DNA of 64,000 bases from Streptomyces sp. AM 2-1-1 (GCF_029167645.1 NZ_CP119147.1:1426001-1490000); one strand, 5' to 3'. Positions 15,134 through 24,262 are shown, counted from the first letter of the stretch. Notes: generated from the letters alone by a model not told the origin. Made by a program: numbers and translations.

Positions 15134-18046
15134 CTGCGCACGCGCGCGTCTCGGCGCACCGACTCGACCCCCATGTCGCTGCGGACAGCCCTGCTCATCC
15201 TGGCCATCGTCCCCGGCGTCGCCCTCGCGGCCCTCTGGGCGGTCACCAGCGGTCAGACCCTGCTCGACTTCCAGCGGCAGGCTGCCCAAGGGCAGTTGGC
15301 CCAGAAGGCCGGCCAGCCGTCCAACATCGTGTACTTCAACCTGCAGGAGGAACGGCGTCTCAGCGCGGAGGCGCTCGCCGATCCCGATGCTCCCAAGGAG
15401 GCGCTCCAACGGCAGCGGAAGCTGACCGACGAGGCGATCAAGAACTTCCAGTCCGTCTCCGACATCTCCGCCGACAGCGCCCCGGTCAAGGTGCGTGAAG
15501 CCGTCGCACAGGCTCGTGAGTCCATCAACCAGCTCTCCGCGCAGCGGACGTTGGTCGACCAGGGCGACGACGAGCAGCAGGCGGTGGTCTACGGCTACTA
15601 CACCGACCTCATCGCGGTCGACCTGCAGCTCTTCTCCGCCCTCAGCCAGGTGGACAACGGCGAGGTGACCACGGCCTCCGCGCCGCTGGTCGACCTCTTC
15701 TGGATGAAGGAGATGATCTCCCGCTCCGACGCCCTGCTGGCCCGCGGCTGGCCCGACGGCAAGCTCAGCGCCGAGGACCTCGCGTCGCTGCGCAGGGAGA
15801 TCACCGGCCAGCCCTACCTCTACGAGAACAAGGTGCTCCCCAACATCCCCGCCGACGAGCGGGCGATGTGGAAGGAGGTCGCCGACGGCAGGGCCTGGAA
15901 GGCGAAGACCGCTCTGGAGGCCCGGATACTGAGCCCGCGGGACGCGGACTCGAAGGGTTTCGTCCGGATCGGGGCCTCGGAGAAGAACTGGCGCTCGACC
16001 ATGGACGAGCTCACGCCCCAACTGGTCCCCCTGCTCCAGCACCGCACCGAAGTGGTGGTCGCGCTCGGCAAGGACACCGTCGTCTCGCTGCTGGTCAAGA
16101 TGGTGGTCACCACCGTGGTCGGCCTGCTCGCCGTGATCGCGGTCGTCCTCACCACCTGGCGCCTCACGCGTAACCTGCGCCGCCGCATCAAGCGGCTCCA
16201 GGACCGCGCGGAGGAGCTGGAACGCACCCTTCCCGACGTCGTCGAACGGCTCGGCCAAGGCGAGAAGATCGATGTCGAGGCCGAGGCCCGCGCCATCGAG
16301 TCCGACCGCAAGGGCAAGTCCGGCGACGAGCTCACCCAGCTCGGCGACGCGCTCAACCTCGCCCGCACCAGTGCGCTGGCGGCGGCCGTCAAACAGGCCG
16401 ACCAGCACCGCGGCTTCGAACGTCTCCTCCAGCGCATCGCCCGCCGCACCCAGCAGCTCATCGGCCAGCAGCTCAAGAAGCTGGACGAGCTGGAGCGCAA
16501 GCACGAGGACCCCGAGGTGCTCGACGGCCTCTTCGACCTGGACCACCTCACCGCGCGTCTGCGCCGGTACGAGGAGAACCTCGTCATCCTGGCCGGCGGC
16601 GCCCCGCACCGGCGCTGGCGCAAGCCCGTCCCGTTGCTGGACGTCATGCGCTCCGCCCAGGGCGAGGTGCAGGACTACCAGCGGGTGGTGCTGGACCTCG
16701 ACGGGACTCCCTGGCTCTCCGAGCGGGCCGTCGGCCCCGTCTCGCACGTGCTCGCCGAACTCATCGAGAACGCGCTGGCGTTCTCGCGCCCGCCGAGCCC
16801 GGTGGAGGTCCGTGCCGCCAAGGTGAGCCGCGGACTCGCCATCGAGGTGGAGGACCGCGGCCTCGGCATGGACGAGCAGCAACTGGCGGAAGCCAACGAG
16901 CTGATGAGCCGCCCGCCCCGGATGGACGTGCTCGCCCACTCCGAGGACATCCGGCTCGGACTCCACGTGATCTCCCGCCTCGCCCACCAGCACGACCTGC
17001 GGGTGGAGTTCCGTTCGTCGGCGTTCGGCGGCACCCGGGTCGTCGTGCTCGTCCCCGACGGGCTCACCGTCGTCCGTCCCACCGGGCGTCCGGTGGCCGC
17101 CGTGGCCGCCGCCCCGGCTCCCGTACCGGAGCCCGTGCACGAGGAGGCTCCCGCGACGGCGGGCGCACTGCCGTCCCGGGTCCAGGGCCGGGCGATGGCC
17201 GGGGTCACCGCACTGGTCGACCACGCCGCAGCCCGCTCCCAGCGGTCCGGCGGGTCCGTCCCGTCCGAGGAACGGCCCTCCGCAGTCCCCGCGGACGCGG
17301 ACCGGCCGGTCCAGTCGGACACGTACACCGTCCCGGAACCGTCGTACCCGGCCCCCGCCGAGCCGTACGCCCAGGAGCCGTACTCCGCGACCTCCTACGC
17401 CCCCGCGCAGGAGTCCTACCCCGGCCCCGAGGCCCCCTACGGCTCCGGCGACGCGTCGTACGCCGCGCCGTCGGGCCCGTACGGCCAGGGCGACCAGCCG
17501 TACGCCTCCCAGGAGCAGCCCTACATGACGGCGGCCGGGCAGTACCCCGTACCGGGCCCCGCCTACGGGGACCAGGACGCGTCGGCCGGGCAGTCCATGC
17601 CCTACACGGAGCCCGGGCCCGCCTACCAGGATCCGTACCAGGAGCAGCCGTACACCGGCGGCTACCCGGACACGGCCGGGGACGCCTCGCCCTACGGGCA
17701 CCACGCGCACGGCGGCGACCGGCAGCCCGAGGTCTCTGGCCACCCCGCGCTCCCGCCCGGTCCGGACGCCCGGGCCACCGGCTCGGAGCCCCCGCTCCCC
17801 CGCCGGGTCCGCCAGGCCTCCCTCGTCGACGAGCTGCGGGTCGATCCCGCGGCGAGCCGTCCGGCCTCTGCGCCCAGGACCCCGAGCTGGGACGAGAACC
17901 CCCTGCTCAGGCCCGCTCCCCGGCGTGCCGGCGCGGCCATCGGAGCCTTCCAGCGGCGGTCGCGCGAGGCACGTGCGACCGACGGGGCGTCCGCGAGGCC
18001 CGCCACTCCCCCATCCCCCCTCAATCCGAGAGAAGAACGGTCATGA
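15134..18046 (+). CDS. Conservon sensor histidine kinase CvnA (nitrate-sensor type extracellular domain)
   Basis: A 970-residue protein if translation starts at CTG 15134. That CTG sits 6 nt after a perfect AAGGAG, whereas the alternative ATG 15173 has no ribosome site. Domains: membrane helix near residues 17-36, an extracellular helical region to about 310, a second helix near 320-345, a HAMP-like linker, then a HATPase domain with ELIENALAFS and DRGLGM motifs near 535-590. No dimerisation histidine motif of the classical kind is obvious. The last 250 residues are disordered and rich in Pro-Tyr repeats. It is the sensor of a CvnABCD complex, a membrane-associated system resembling eukaryotic G-protein receptors. 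Confidence 0.85.
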   Translation: MRTRASRRTDSTPMSLRTALLILAIVPGVALAALWAVTSGQTLLDFQRQAAQGQLAQKAGQPSNIVYFNLQEERRLSAEALADPDAPKEALQRQRKLTDEAIKNFQSVSDISADSAPVKVREAVAQARESINQLSAQRTLVDQGDDEQQAVVYGYYTDLIAVDLQLFSALSQVDNGEVTTASAPLVDLFWMKEMISRSDALLARGWPDGKLSAEDLASLRREITGQPYLYENKVLPNIPADERAMWKEVADGRAWKAKTALEARILSPRDADSKGFVRIGASEKNWRSTMDELTPQLVPLLQHRTEVVVALGKDTVVSLLVKMVVTTVVGLLAVIAVVLTTWRLTRNLRRRIKRLQDRAEELERTLPDVVERLGQGEKIDVEAEARAIESDRKGKSGDELTQLGDALNLARTSALAAAVKQADQHRGFERLLQRIARRTQQLIGQQLKKLDELERKHEDPEVLDGLFDLDHLTARLRRYEENLVILAGGAPHRRWRKPVPLLDVMRSAQGEVQDYQRVVLDLDGTPWLSERAVGPVSHVLAELIENALAFSRPPSPVEVRAAKVSRGLAIEVEDRGLGMDEQQLAEANELMSRPPRMDVLAHSEDIRLGLHVISRLAHQHDLRVEFRSSAFGGTRVVVLVPDGLTVVRPTGRPVAAVAAAPAPVPEPVHEEAPATAGALPSRVQGRAMAGVTALVDHAAARSQRSGGSVPSEERPSAVPADADRPVQSDTYTVPEPSYPAPAEPYAQEPYSATSYAPAQESYPGPEAPYGSGDASYAAPSGPYGQGDQPYASQEQPYMTAAGQYPVPGPAYGDQDASAGQSMPYTEPGPAYQDPYQEQPYTGGYPDTAGDASPYGHHAHGGDRQPEVSGHPALPPGPDARATGSEPPLPRRVRQASLVDELRVDPAASRPASAPRTPSWDENPLLRPAPRRAGAAIGAFQRRSREARATDGASARPATPPSPLNPREERS

Positions 18047-18480
18047 CACGCACAACGGCCACGCTCCAGGATCTCGACTGGTTGCTCGACGGCTTGGTGG
18101 ACTCGGTGGCCGAGACCGTCAACGCCGTGCTGCTGTCCGACGACGGACTGGTCGTGAGTCACTCCCGGACCATCGAGCGGTCCGACGCCGAGCGGCTCGC
18201 CGCGATCTGCACCGGGCAGCAGAGCCTCGCCCGGGGCGTGGGCCAGCTCTTCCGGGGTGGCACCGTCCACCAGGTCATCGTCGAGCTGGCCGACCTGTGG
18301 CTCTTCATCATCACCGCCGGCCAGGGCACCCACCTGGCCGTCGTCGCCTCGCAGGAGGTGGACGCCGAGGTGATGTCCCTGGCCATGCACAACCTCGTCC
18401 AGCAGGTCGGCCAGAAGCTCACCGCACCCGTGCGCGGCGAGTTCGACGCCTTCGGCACCGGGGACGGGCAGCGGGTGTGA
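18043..18480 (+). CDS. Conservon roadblock/LC7 protein CvnB
   Basis: A 145-residue roadblock/LC7 domain protein. Roadblock proteins bind small GTPases and act as activators or scaffolds; in conservons CvnB links the sensor CvnA with CvnC and the GTPase CvnD. The sequence LDGLVDSVAETVNAVLLSDD followed by the late HNLVQQVG segment fits the family. The ATG overlaps the end of cvnA by 4 nt and its stop overlaps the GTG of cvnC. Confidence 0.88.
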   Translation: MTRTTATLQDLDWLLDGLVDSVAETVNAVLLSDDGLVVSHSRTIERSDAERLAAICTGQQSLARGVGQLFRGGTVHQVIVELADLWLFIITAGQGTHLAVVASQEVDAEVMSLAMHNLVQQVGQKLTAPVRGEFDAFGTGDGQRV

Positions 18481-18893
18481 CGCCCTACTGGGACGACGAC
18501 GAGACCGACGGGGACGAGGACGACGGTGCGGGCACCATGGTGCGCCCGTACACGATCACCCGGGGACGGACCACTCCCGATCGGGACGACTTCACCCTCA
18601 TCACCGTGCTGACGACCGTGCACGGGTTACGCGACGAGCACGGTGCGCCCTTGCGGCCGGGCCGGCTCCAGCCGGAACACCGCATGATCCTCGACCGCTG
18701 CACGCACCCCGCCGCGGTCGCGGAGGTGTCCGCCGATCTCGACCTGCCGATCTCGGTGACCAAGATCCTGCTGGCGGATCTGGTCTCCCAGGGCCTGCTG
18801 CTGGCCCGTGCCCCGCTCTCGGTGGCTCGGGCATCCGGCGGGGCCGACATGGGCCTGCTGGCCGCCGTACGTGACGGACTCCGGAGACTCTGA
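18477..18893 (+). CDS. Conservon DUF742 protein CvnC, contains a TTA codon
   Basis: A 138-residue DUF742 protein, with the RPYTITRGRT start and the winged-helix-like region (SVTKILLADLVSQGLL) typical of CvnC. The GTG start at 18477 overlaps the TGA of cvnB. The N-terminus is strongly acidic. Codon 51 (18627-18629) is TTA, one of three TTA codons in the whole window, so production of CvnC should depend on the bldA leucyl-tRNA. This would put the whole signalling complex under developmental control. Confidence 0.88.
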   Translation: MTPYWDDDETDGDEDDGAGTMVRPYTITRGRTTPDRDDFTLITVLTTVHGLRDEHGAPLRPGRLQPEHRMILDRCTHPAAVAEVSADLDLPISVTKILLADLVSQGLLLARAPLSVARASGGADMGLLAAVRDGLRRL

Positions 18894-18898
18894 GCAAG

Positions 18899-19468
18899 AT
18901 GACCACACCTCAAGCGGCGCCCAGCGCCGTCAAGATACTCATCGCCGGCGGCTTCGGCGTCGGGAAGACCACCCTGGTGGGCGCGGTCAGCGAGGTCGCC
19001 CCGCTGCGCACCGAGGAGTTCCTGACCAAGGCCAGCATCGGCGTCGACGACCTGGCCGGTGTCGGCCAGAAGAACACCACCACGGTCGCACTGGACTTCG
19101 GGCGGATCACGGTCAGCCCCGAGCTGGTGGTCTACCTGTTCGGCACCCCGGGCCAGGAACGTTTCTGGTTCATGTGGAACGACCTGGTCAACGGCGCGCT
19201 CGGCGGGGTCGTCATCGCCGACACCCGCCGGCTGGACACCAGTTTCGCCTCGATCGACTTCTTCGAGAGCCGGGACATCCCGTTCGTGGTGGCGATCAAC
19301 TGCTTCCACGGACACAACACCCGTAGCTCGGAGGAGATCCGCGCGGCGCTCGACCTCGACCCGCACGTCCCCCTCCTCGTCGGTGACGTGCGCGAGCGGT
19401 CCTTCGGCCGCGACGTGCTGCTGGCCCTGGTCGACCACCTGATGGCCCTGCCCGCACCGGTCGGCTGA
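18899..19468 (+). CDS. Conservon small GTPase CvnD
   Basis: A 189-residue Ras-like P-loop GTPase. The Walker A motif is GGFGVGKTT (17-25) and the switch II motif is GTPGQ (82-86). The guanine-specificity NKxD position reads INCF (133-136), which is degenerate, as is usual for conservon GTPases (MglA-like group). It is the presumed output switch of the CvnABCD complex. It starts 5 nt after the cvnC stop. The gene is followed, after 85 bp, by a monooxygenase. Confidence 0.88.
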   Translation: MTTPQAAPSAVKILIAGGFGVGKTTLVGAVSEVAPLRTEEFLTKASIGVDDLAGVGQKNTTTVALDFGRITVSPELVVYLFGTPGQERFWFMWNDLVNGALGGVVIADTRRLDTSFASIDFFESRDIPFVVAINCFHGHNTRSSEEIRAALDLDPHVPLLVGDVRERSFGRDVLLALVDHLMALPAPVG

Positions 19469-19553
19469 CCGGCCGCGCGCCCCTCGTGGGACCGTCCGCG
19501 CACGTCCCGTTCCCCTCACTTCACTTCCTTTCACTCCCCCGGAGAGAACACAC

Positions 19554-20687
19554 ATGGCAACACCCCTGCGCGTCCTGATCCACGGCGGTGGGATCGGCGG
19601 CCTCACCCTGGCGACCGCCCTCGCCCGGCGCGGCCACACCGTCCAGGTCGCCGAACTCCGTGACGGTGTCGAGGCACTCGGCGTCGGCATCATCCAGCCG
19701 TCCAACGCCCTCCACGTCATGCGGGAGATCGGCACCCTGGACGCCTGCCTCGAAGCCGGCTTCGAGTGGGAGGTCCTCACCATCACCGACCCGTCCGGCA
19801 ACCCGGTGGCGAAGATCCCCCAGCCGCGCATGGACGGCGCTCCGTCGAACAACGGCATACCCCGGCCCGCGCTGGCCCGGATCCTCGCCGGGGCCGCGAC
19901 GGGCGCCGGCGCGACCGTGACCCACGGCACGACGATCACCGAGCTGACCGACGACGGTGCCGGGGTCGACGTGGCCCTCTCGGACGGCACGTCCGCCCGC
20001 TGGGACCTGGTCGTCGGCTTCGACGGCATCGGCTCGCCGCTGCGGAACCGGCTGTACGGCACCACGTACTCCCCCGAGTACACGGGCTTCGCCAACTGGC
20101 GGGTCACCGTGCCGCGCCAGCCGCAGGTCGAGGGCGTCGTGATGAGCACGGGCCTCGCGTCCGCCAAGGCGCTGCTCACCCCGATCACCGACGATCTGAT
20201 GTACATCGGCGCGGTCTTCGCCGAGGCCCCCGGCTTCCGGCCGGACCCGGAGCGGGCGCACGAGGAGCTGGCGGAACGTCTCACCTCGTTCGGCGGCCCG
20301 GTGGCCGAGGCGCTGACGCACGTCACCGACCCGGCGGCCGTGGTGTACTCCCGGATCTCCCAGGTGACCGTCGAGGAGCCCTGGCACGTCGGCCGGGTCG
20401 CCCTCGCGGGGGACGCCGCGCACGCCAGCGCACCGCAGCTGGCGCAGGGCGCGGCCATGGCCGTGGAGGACGCCCTGGTGCTGGCCCAGTCGCTGGACGC
20501 CGAAGGGGACGTCGCCGCCGCGCTCGCCGCGTGGGAGGCACGTCGCCGGCCGCGCGCCATGTTCGTGCAGAGCCTGTCCCGGGCCGTCCTCAAGCAGGAG
20601 ACCGGCAACGCGACCACGCCGGAGGAGGACGAGCTCCTGAAGATCGGCATCCCGGGCGCCGCCCACGTGCTGGCCAAGCCCTACTGA
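19554..20687 (+). CDS. FAD-dependent aromatic-hydroxylase-type monooxygenase
   Basis: A 377-residue group A flavoprotein monooxygenase. It has the dinucleotide motif HGGGIGGLTLA (10-20), the DG motif VVGFDGIGSPLR near 155-166, and the GD motif LAGDAAHASAP near 283-293. It should hydroxylate an aromatic or polyketide-like substrate using NAD(P)H and O2. The ATG follows CCGGAGAG. It is separated from cvnD by 85 bp, but the strong terminator lies only after this gene, so it may be co-transcribed with the conservon. Other conservons often carry a P450 in this position. Confidence 0.82.
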   Translation: MATPLRVLIHGGGIGGLTLATALARRGHTVQVAELRDGVEALGVGIIQPSNALHVMREIGTLDACLEAGFEWEVLTITDPSGNPVAKIPQPRMDGAPSNNGIPRPALARILAGAATGAGATVTHGTTITELTDDGAGVDVALSDGTSARWDLVVGFDGIGSPLRNRLYGTTYSPEYTGFANWRVTVPRQPQVEGVVMSTGLASAKALLTPITDDLMYIGAVFAEAPGFRPDPERAHEELAERLTSFGGPVAEALTHVTDPAAVVYSRISQVTVEEPWHVGRVALAGDAAHASAPQLAQGAAMAVEDALVLAQSLDAEGDVAAALAAWEARRRPRAMFVQSLSRAVLKQETGNATTPEEDELLKIGIPGAAHVLAKPY

Positions 20688-20708
20688 TCCGCCTCGCACA
20701 GGTGCCCC

Positions 20709-20748
20709 GACGGGGCCCGGCCGTCCCCTCGGACGACCGGGCCCCGTC
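20709..20748 (+). terminator. Strong terminator closing conservon 1
   Basis: A perfect 12-bp inverted repeat, GACGGGGCCCGG (20709-20720) and CCGGGCCCCGTC (20737-20748). An extra CGTCC/GGACG stem lies inside the loop. It begins 21 nt after the monooxygenase stop. Confidence 0.8.
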
Positions 20749-20865
20749 CCGCGTCCGGGGCGGAGGAATGAGGGGGCGCAGGTCAAGGGGTCGGCAGTCC
20801 CGTGCCGACGCCGGAGCGACCGCCCGGTGGCCCCTGGCGAGGGCCCCGCTCCGCGGGCGCGTAGA

Positions 20866-20885
20866 GTGACTGGCCTCACAGTCAC
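20866..20885. promoter_or_regulatory. Inverted repeat upstream of ATP-binding regulator gene
   Basis: GTGACTG (20866-20872) and CAGTCAC (20879-20885) are perfect complements with a 6-nt centre. It lies upstream of the next rightward gene and could be a protein-binding palindrome; no partner is known. Confidence 0.4.
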
Positions 20886-21075
20886 GGGGCGGGCGGTCCA
20901 TGAGACCGTAGTCCCGAAAGTCCTTTTCGTACCGGTCGGTCGGCCTCGTGCCGAAACGACCCCGGTGGAAACACGGAACCGTCTTGACGTGGGCGTCCGC
21001 GCACAGCGCCCCTCGGCCTGCTCGCCGCAGGACGGCTTCCGCACAAGGAATCCCGCGACCCGAACGGAATCCGTC

Positions 21076-21525
21076 TTGCCGCCCGTCGACCCCGCACCCG
21101 CCTCGTGGCGCATCGAGCTGCCGCACACGACGGCGGCCGTACCGATCGCCCGCGCCCTCGTCCGGACCGCGCTCAGCGACATCGACCTCCCGCCGGACTG
21201 CGACACCGCCGAACTGCTCACCGCCGAACTGGTCACCAACGCCGTGGAGCACACCGACGGCCGCGACCCCATCGAGCTGGTCGTGGAGCTGCTGCCCACC
21301 GGCTGCCAGGTGGAGGTCCACGACCACGACCCCGAGCCGCCGGGCGGGCTGACCGGCCCGGGCCCCGACACCATGCCGGACCCCTGGCAGGAGTACGGGC
21401 GCGGTCTGCTGCTGATCCGTACCCTCAGTGCCGCCTGCGGTCACCGCACCACGGAGCACGGCAAGGCGGTCTGGTTCACGCTGCCGGTGGTGCCTGCCCA
21501 GTCGGGTCCGACTCCCCGGAGCTGA
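21076..21525 (+). CDS. ATP-binding anti-sigma-like regulator (HATPase_c_2 domain)
   Basis: The conserved core begins near ASWRIELPHTTAAVPIARAL and has the N-box ELLTAELVTNAVEHT. A G-box-like region YGRGLLLIRTLS follows, as in the RsbW/SpoIIAB-type HATPases abundant in Streptomyces. They bind ATP and inhibit sigma factors or act on partner proteins. Start is uncertain: TTG 21076 gives 149 residues, matching the family, but its site (CGGAAT) is weak; GTG 20965 and ATG 20827 are in-frame alternatives that add unconserved sequence. The last 50 nt overlap the convergent permease gene. Confidence 0.65.
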   Translation: MPPVDPAPASWRIELPHTTAAVPIARALVRTALSDIDLPPDCDTAELLTAELVTNAVEHTDGRDPIELVVELLPTGCQVEVHDHDPEPPGGLTGPGPDTMPDPWQEYGRGLLLIRTLSAACGHRTTEHGKAVWFTLPVVPAQSGPTPRS

Positions 21526-22948
21526 CCAGGCGCGAGCGGCTGCGGCCGTAGCAGGAGTAGAGCAGGGAGCCGGCGAGCAGGAAGAGCGCGAACTCGACCC
21601 ACGCCTCCCACCCCGTCCCGTACATCAGATACCCGCAGAACGCGACGCCCAGGATCGGGCTGAGCGGGTAGAGCGGTACCCGGAAGGAACGCTTCAGCGC
21701 GGGGTTGCGGCGGCGCAGCTGGATGACGGCCAGGTTGACGACGGCCATGGCGCCCAGGGTGCCGATGGTGGTCAGGTTCACCACCGCGTCGAGCGAGGCG
21801 AAGGCCGCTGGGACGGCGAAGACGGCGGCGACGATCCAGGTGTTGGCGACCGGGGTGCGGGTCTTCGGGGAGACCCGCTCGAAGACCCGGGGCACCAGCC
21901 CGTCCCGGGCCATCGACATCAGAATGCGGGTCTGGCCGTACATCACGGCGAGCACCACCGAGGCGATGGCGACGACCGCGCCGAACGCGACGATGCCGCC
22001 GCCGACGGTCGAGTCGGTGACCTGGTTGACGACCGCCGACAGTGCGGCGGGGGTGTCCGCGACCGCGTCCGGGCCGAGGGCCCCGATGGCGGCGACGGCG
22101 ACGGCGCAGTAGAGCAGGGTGACCAGGCCGAGGCAGATCATGATCGCCACGGGGATGTTGCGCCGCGGGTTCCTGACCTCCTCGCCGGCGGTGGTGATCG
22201 CGTCGAAGCCGATGTACGAGAAGAACGCCAGGGAGGCTCCGGAGGTGATCCCGGAGACGCCGCTGCCCGCGAAGGGCGAGAGGTTGTCGTGGCGGAAGGC
22301 GGTGAACGCGATGGCGCAGAACACGACCAGGATGCCGATCTTGAGCACCACCATCGCGGCGGTCGCCGTCGCGCTCTCCCGGACTCCGCGCACGAGGAGT
22401 GCGGCGGCCATGACGATCACCAGGACGGCCGGCAGATTGACGACGCCGCCGTCTGCGGGCCCGGCGGAGAGCGCCTCGGGCAGCCGAACCCCGAAGAGGC
22501 TGTGCAGCAGCTCGTTGACGTACTGGCTCCAGCCGACCGCGACCGCGGAGACCGAGACGCCGTACTCCAGCAAGAGGCATCCGCCGACCAGGAACGCGGT
22601 GCGCTCGCCGAAGGTGGCGTAGGCGAAGGAGTAGGAGCTGCCGGAGACGGGGATCGCGCCGCCCAGCTCCGCGAAGGAGAACGCCGTGAAGATGCAGGTG
22701 ATCGCCGCCAGCACGAAGGAGATCACCACGGCCGGACCGGCCTCGGCGACGCTGTCCGAGAGACCGACGAAGATCCCGGTACCGACGACCGCGCCGACGC
22801 CGAAGCAGACCAGCTGGAACAGGCCCATGGTGCGCCTGAGGCCGTGCCCCTCCAGGTCCGCGCCTGCCTCGGCGAGCAGTTGTTCGGGGCTCTTGCGGCG
22901 CGGACCGGGAACGGTGGAGCCCGGCCGGACGGTGCGCTGCGCACTCAT
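21476..22948 (-). CDS. APC-superfamily amino-acid permease (cationic amino acid type)
   Basis: A 490-residue transporter with about 12 helices. The first membrane segment carries GVGAVVGTGIFV, the substrate-binding loop of APC transporters. A cytoplasmic N-terminal segment PEQLLAEAGADLEG is typical of the CAT (cationic amino acid transporter) branch. Its position downstream of arginine deiminase and ornithine carbamoyltransferase suggests arginine or ornithine import/exchange; this is inference. Start chosen at ATG 22948 with AGAGAAGAG upstream. It has a long structured leader and a separate ARG-box-like site, so it may have its own promoter. Confidence 0.78.
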   Translation of the reverse strand: MSAQRTVRPGSTVPGPRRKSPEQLLAEAGADLEGHGLRRTMGLFQLVCFGVGAVVGTGIFVGLSDSVAEAGPAVVISFVLAAITCIFTAFSFAELGGAIPVSGSSYSFAYATFGERTAFLVGGCLLLEYGVSVSAVAVGWSQYVNELLHSLFGVRLPEALSAGPADGGVVNLPAVLVIVMAAALLVRGVRESATATAAMVVLKIGILVVFCAIAFTAFRHDNLSPFAGSGVSGITSGASLAFFSYIGFDAITTAGEEVRNPRRNIPVAIMICLGLVTLLYCAVAVAAIGALGPDAVADTPAALSAVVNQVTDSTVGGGIVAFGAVVAIASVVLAVMYGQTRILMSMARDGLVPRVFERVSPKTRTPVANTWIVAAVFAVPAAFASLDAVVNLTTIGTLGAMAVVNLAVIQLRRRNPALKRSFRVPLYPLSPILGVAFCGYLMYGTGWEAWVEFALFLLAGSLLYSCYGRSRSRLVSSGESDPTGQAPPAA

Positions 22949-23009
22949 GCGGCGTTTCTCTTCTCTGGTGGTGCGGTGGGGGGAGACGTGCGCGGCCGGC
23001 CGTGGGGGG

Positions 23010-23053
23010 CGCCGTGCACGGCGACGGGGCCCGAGCCTGCAAGCTCGGACCCC
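23010..23053 (-). promoter_or_regulatory. Structured leader upstream of the permease gene
   Basis: Two hairpins lie 60-105 nt before the permease ATG. One is the 14-nt palindrome CGCCGTGCACGGCG (23010-23023). The other is an interrupted stem pairing GGGG-C-CCGAGC (23026-23036) with GCTCGG-A-CCCC (23043-23053) around CTGCAA. They could attenuate transcription or act as an upstream terminator for the OTC gene. I do not recognise a known riboswitch. Confidence 0.4.
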
Positions 23054-23099
23054 GGGGAGACGGACCATGGTAGCCGCCGACGCGCATGTTCACTCCGAT

Positions 23100-23117
23100 G
23101 GATGCATCACCATGCAG
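23100..23117. promoter_or_regulatory. ARG-box-like site upstream of permease
   Basis: GGATGCATCACCATGCAG resembles streptomycete ARG boxes, which contain ATGCAT followed about six bases later by a CAT-TGCAT-like half. It sits between the OTC stop and the permease leader. Confidence 0.45.
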
Positions 23118-23169
23118 TCGGGGCTTCGCCGACTCCTACGGACACGGAGACCACCCGCGCCCGTCGTGC

Positions 23170-24180
23170 TCAGGCGCCCGCGAGCGTCGCGACGAGGACC
23201 GCCTTGATGGTGTGCATCCGGTTCTCCGCCTCGTCGAAGACCACCGAGTGGGCGGACTCGAAGACCTCGTCGGTGACCTCCAGCTCGGACAGCCCGTGGA
23301 CGGCGTGGATCTCCCGGCCGACCGCGGTGCCGAGGTCGTGGTAGGCGGGCAGGCAGTGCAGGAACTTCACTCCGGGGTTCCCGGTGGCGCGCAGCACGTC
23401 CATGGTCACCGCGTACCCGGCGAGGGCGGCGATGCGCTCGGCCCAGACCTCCTTGGGCTCGCCCATGGAGACCCAGACGTCGGTGGCGACGAAGTCGCAG
23501 CCGGCCACGCCGTCGGCGATGTCCTCGGTGAGGGTGATCGTGGCGCCGCTGCCGGCGGCCAGCTCCCGGGCGCGGGCCACGACGTCCGCGTGCGGCCAGT
23601 ACGCCTCGGGCGCCACGATCCGCACGTCCAGACCGAGCAGTGCGCCGGTGATCAGGTAGGAGTTGCCCATGTTGAAGCGGGCGTCCCCGAGGTAGGCGAA
23701 GGCGAAGCCGTCGTCGCGGACGTCCTTGGCGCAGTGCTCGACCATGGTGAGGACGTCGGCGAGCATCTGGGTGGGGTGCCAGTCGTCGGTGAGCCCGTTG
23801 AAGACCGGCACACCGGCGTGGACGGCGAGTTCCTCGACCGCCTGCTGGCTGTCGCCCCGGTACTCGATGCCGTCGAACATCCGGCCGAGGACCCGGGCCG
23901 TGTCGCGTACCGACTCCTTGTGCCCCATCTGGGACGCGGAGGGGTCCAGGAAGGTGGTGGAGGCACCCTGGTCCGCGGCGGCGATCTCGAAGGCGCAGCG
24001 GGTGCGGGTGGAGGTCTTCTCGAAGATGAGCGCGATGTTCTTGCCGCGCAGCCGCTGGACCTCCGTCCCCGACTTCTTGGCCGCCTTCAGCTCCGCGGCC
24101 AGCTCGACCAGGCCGAGGAACTCCTCGGCGGTGAAGTCGAGCTCCTTGAGGAAGTGGCGGCCCGCGAGGTCTATGGCCAT
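23170..24180 (-). CDS. arcB: Ornithine carbamoyltransferase
   Basis: A 336-residue carbamoyltransferase. The carbamoyl-phosphate loop STRTR lies in [12 protein letters not shown] near residue 57. HPTQ occurs in [11 protein letters not shown], the ornithine loop in [10 protein letters not shown], and HCLPAYHD near residue 275. It interconverts ornithine plus carbamoyl phosphate with citrulline plus phosphate. Placement directly after arginine deiminase and before a permease points to the catabolic role (arcB), running towards ornithine; the sequence alone does not separate this from anabolic argF. ATG 24180 follows an AGGAG site. Confidence 0.88.
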   Translation of the reverse strand: MAIDLAGRHFLKELDFTAEEFLGLVELAAELKAAKKSGTEVQRLRGKNIALIFEKTSTRTRCAFEIAAADQGASTTFLDPSASQMGHKESVRDTARVLGRMFDGIEYRGDSQQAVEELAVHAGVPVFNGLTDDWHPTQMLADVLTMVEHCAKDVRDDGFAFAYLGDARFNMGNSYLITGALLGLDVRIVAPEAYWPHADVVARARELAAGSGATITLTEDIADGVAGCDFVATDVWVSMGEPKEVWAERIAALAGYAVTMDVLRATGNPGVKFLHCLPAYHDLGTAVGREIHAVHGLSELEVTDEVFESAHSVVFDEAENRMHTIKAVLVATLAGA

Positions 24181-24234
24181 GGTTCGTGCTCCTGGGTCGG
24201 ACGGGGATCGTCGGCGTACCGTAACCATGGAAGT

Positions 24235-24262
24235 CTATACGAGACAATGCATCGCTATACAG
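24235..24262. promoter_or_regulatory. ARG-box-like region and direct repeat upstream of OTC gene
   Basis: CTATAC occurs at 24235-24240 and again at 24255-24260, exactly two helical turns apart, flanking ATGCATC (24247-24253). The same ATGCATC core occurs upstream of the permease. On the leftward strand TTGTCT and TACGGT with an 18-nt spacer could be the -35 and -10 of the OTC gene, so a repressor here would overlap the promoter. Confidence 0.45.
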
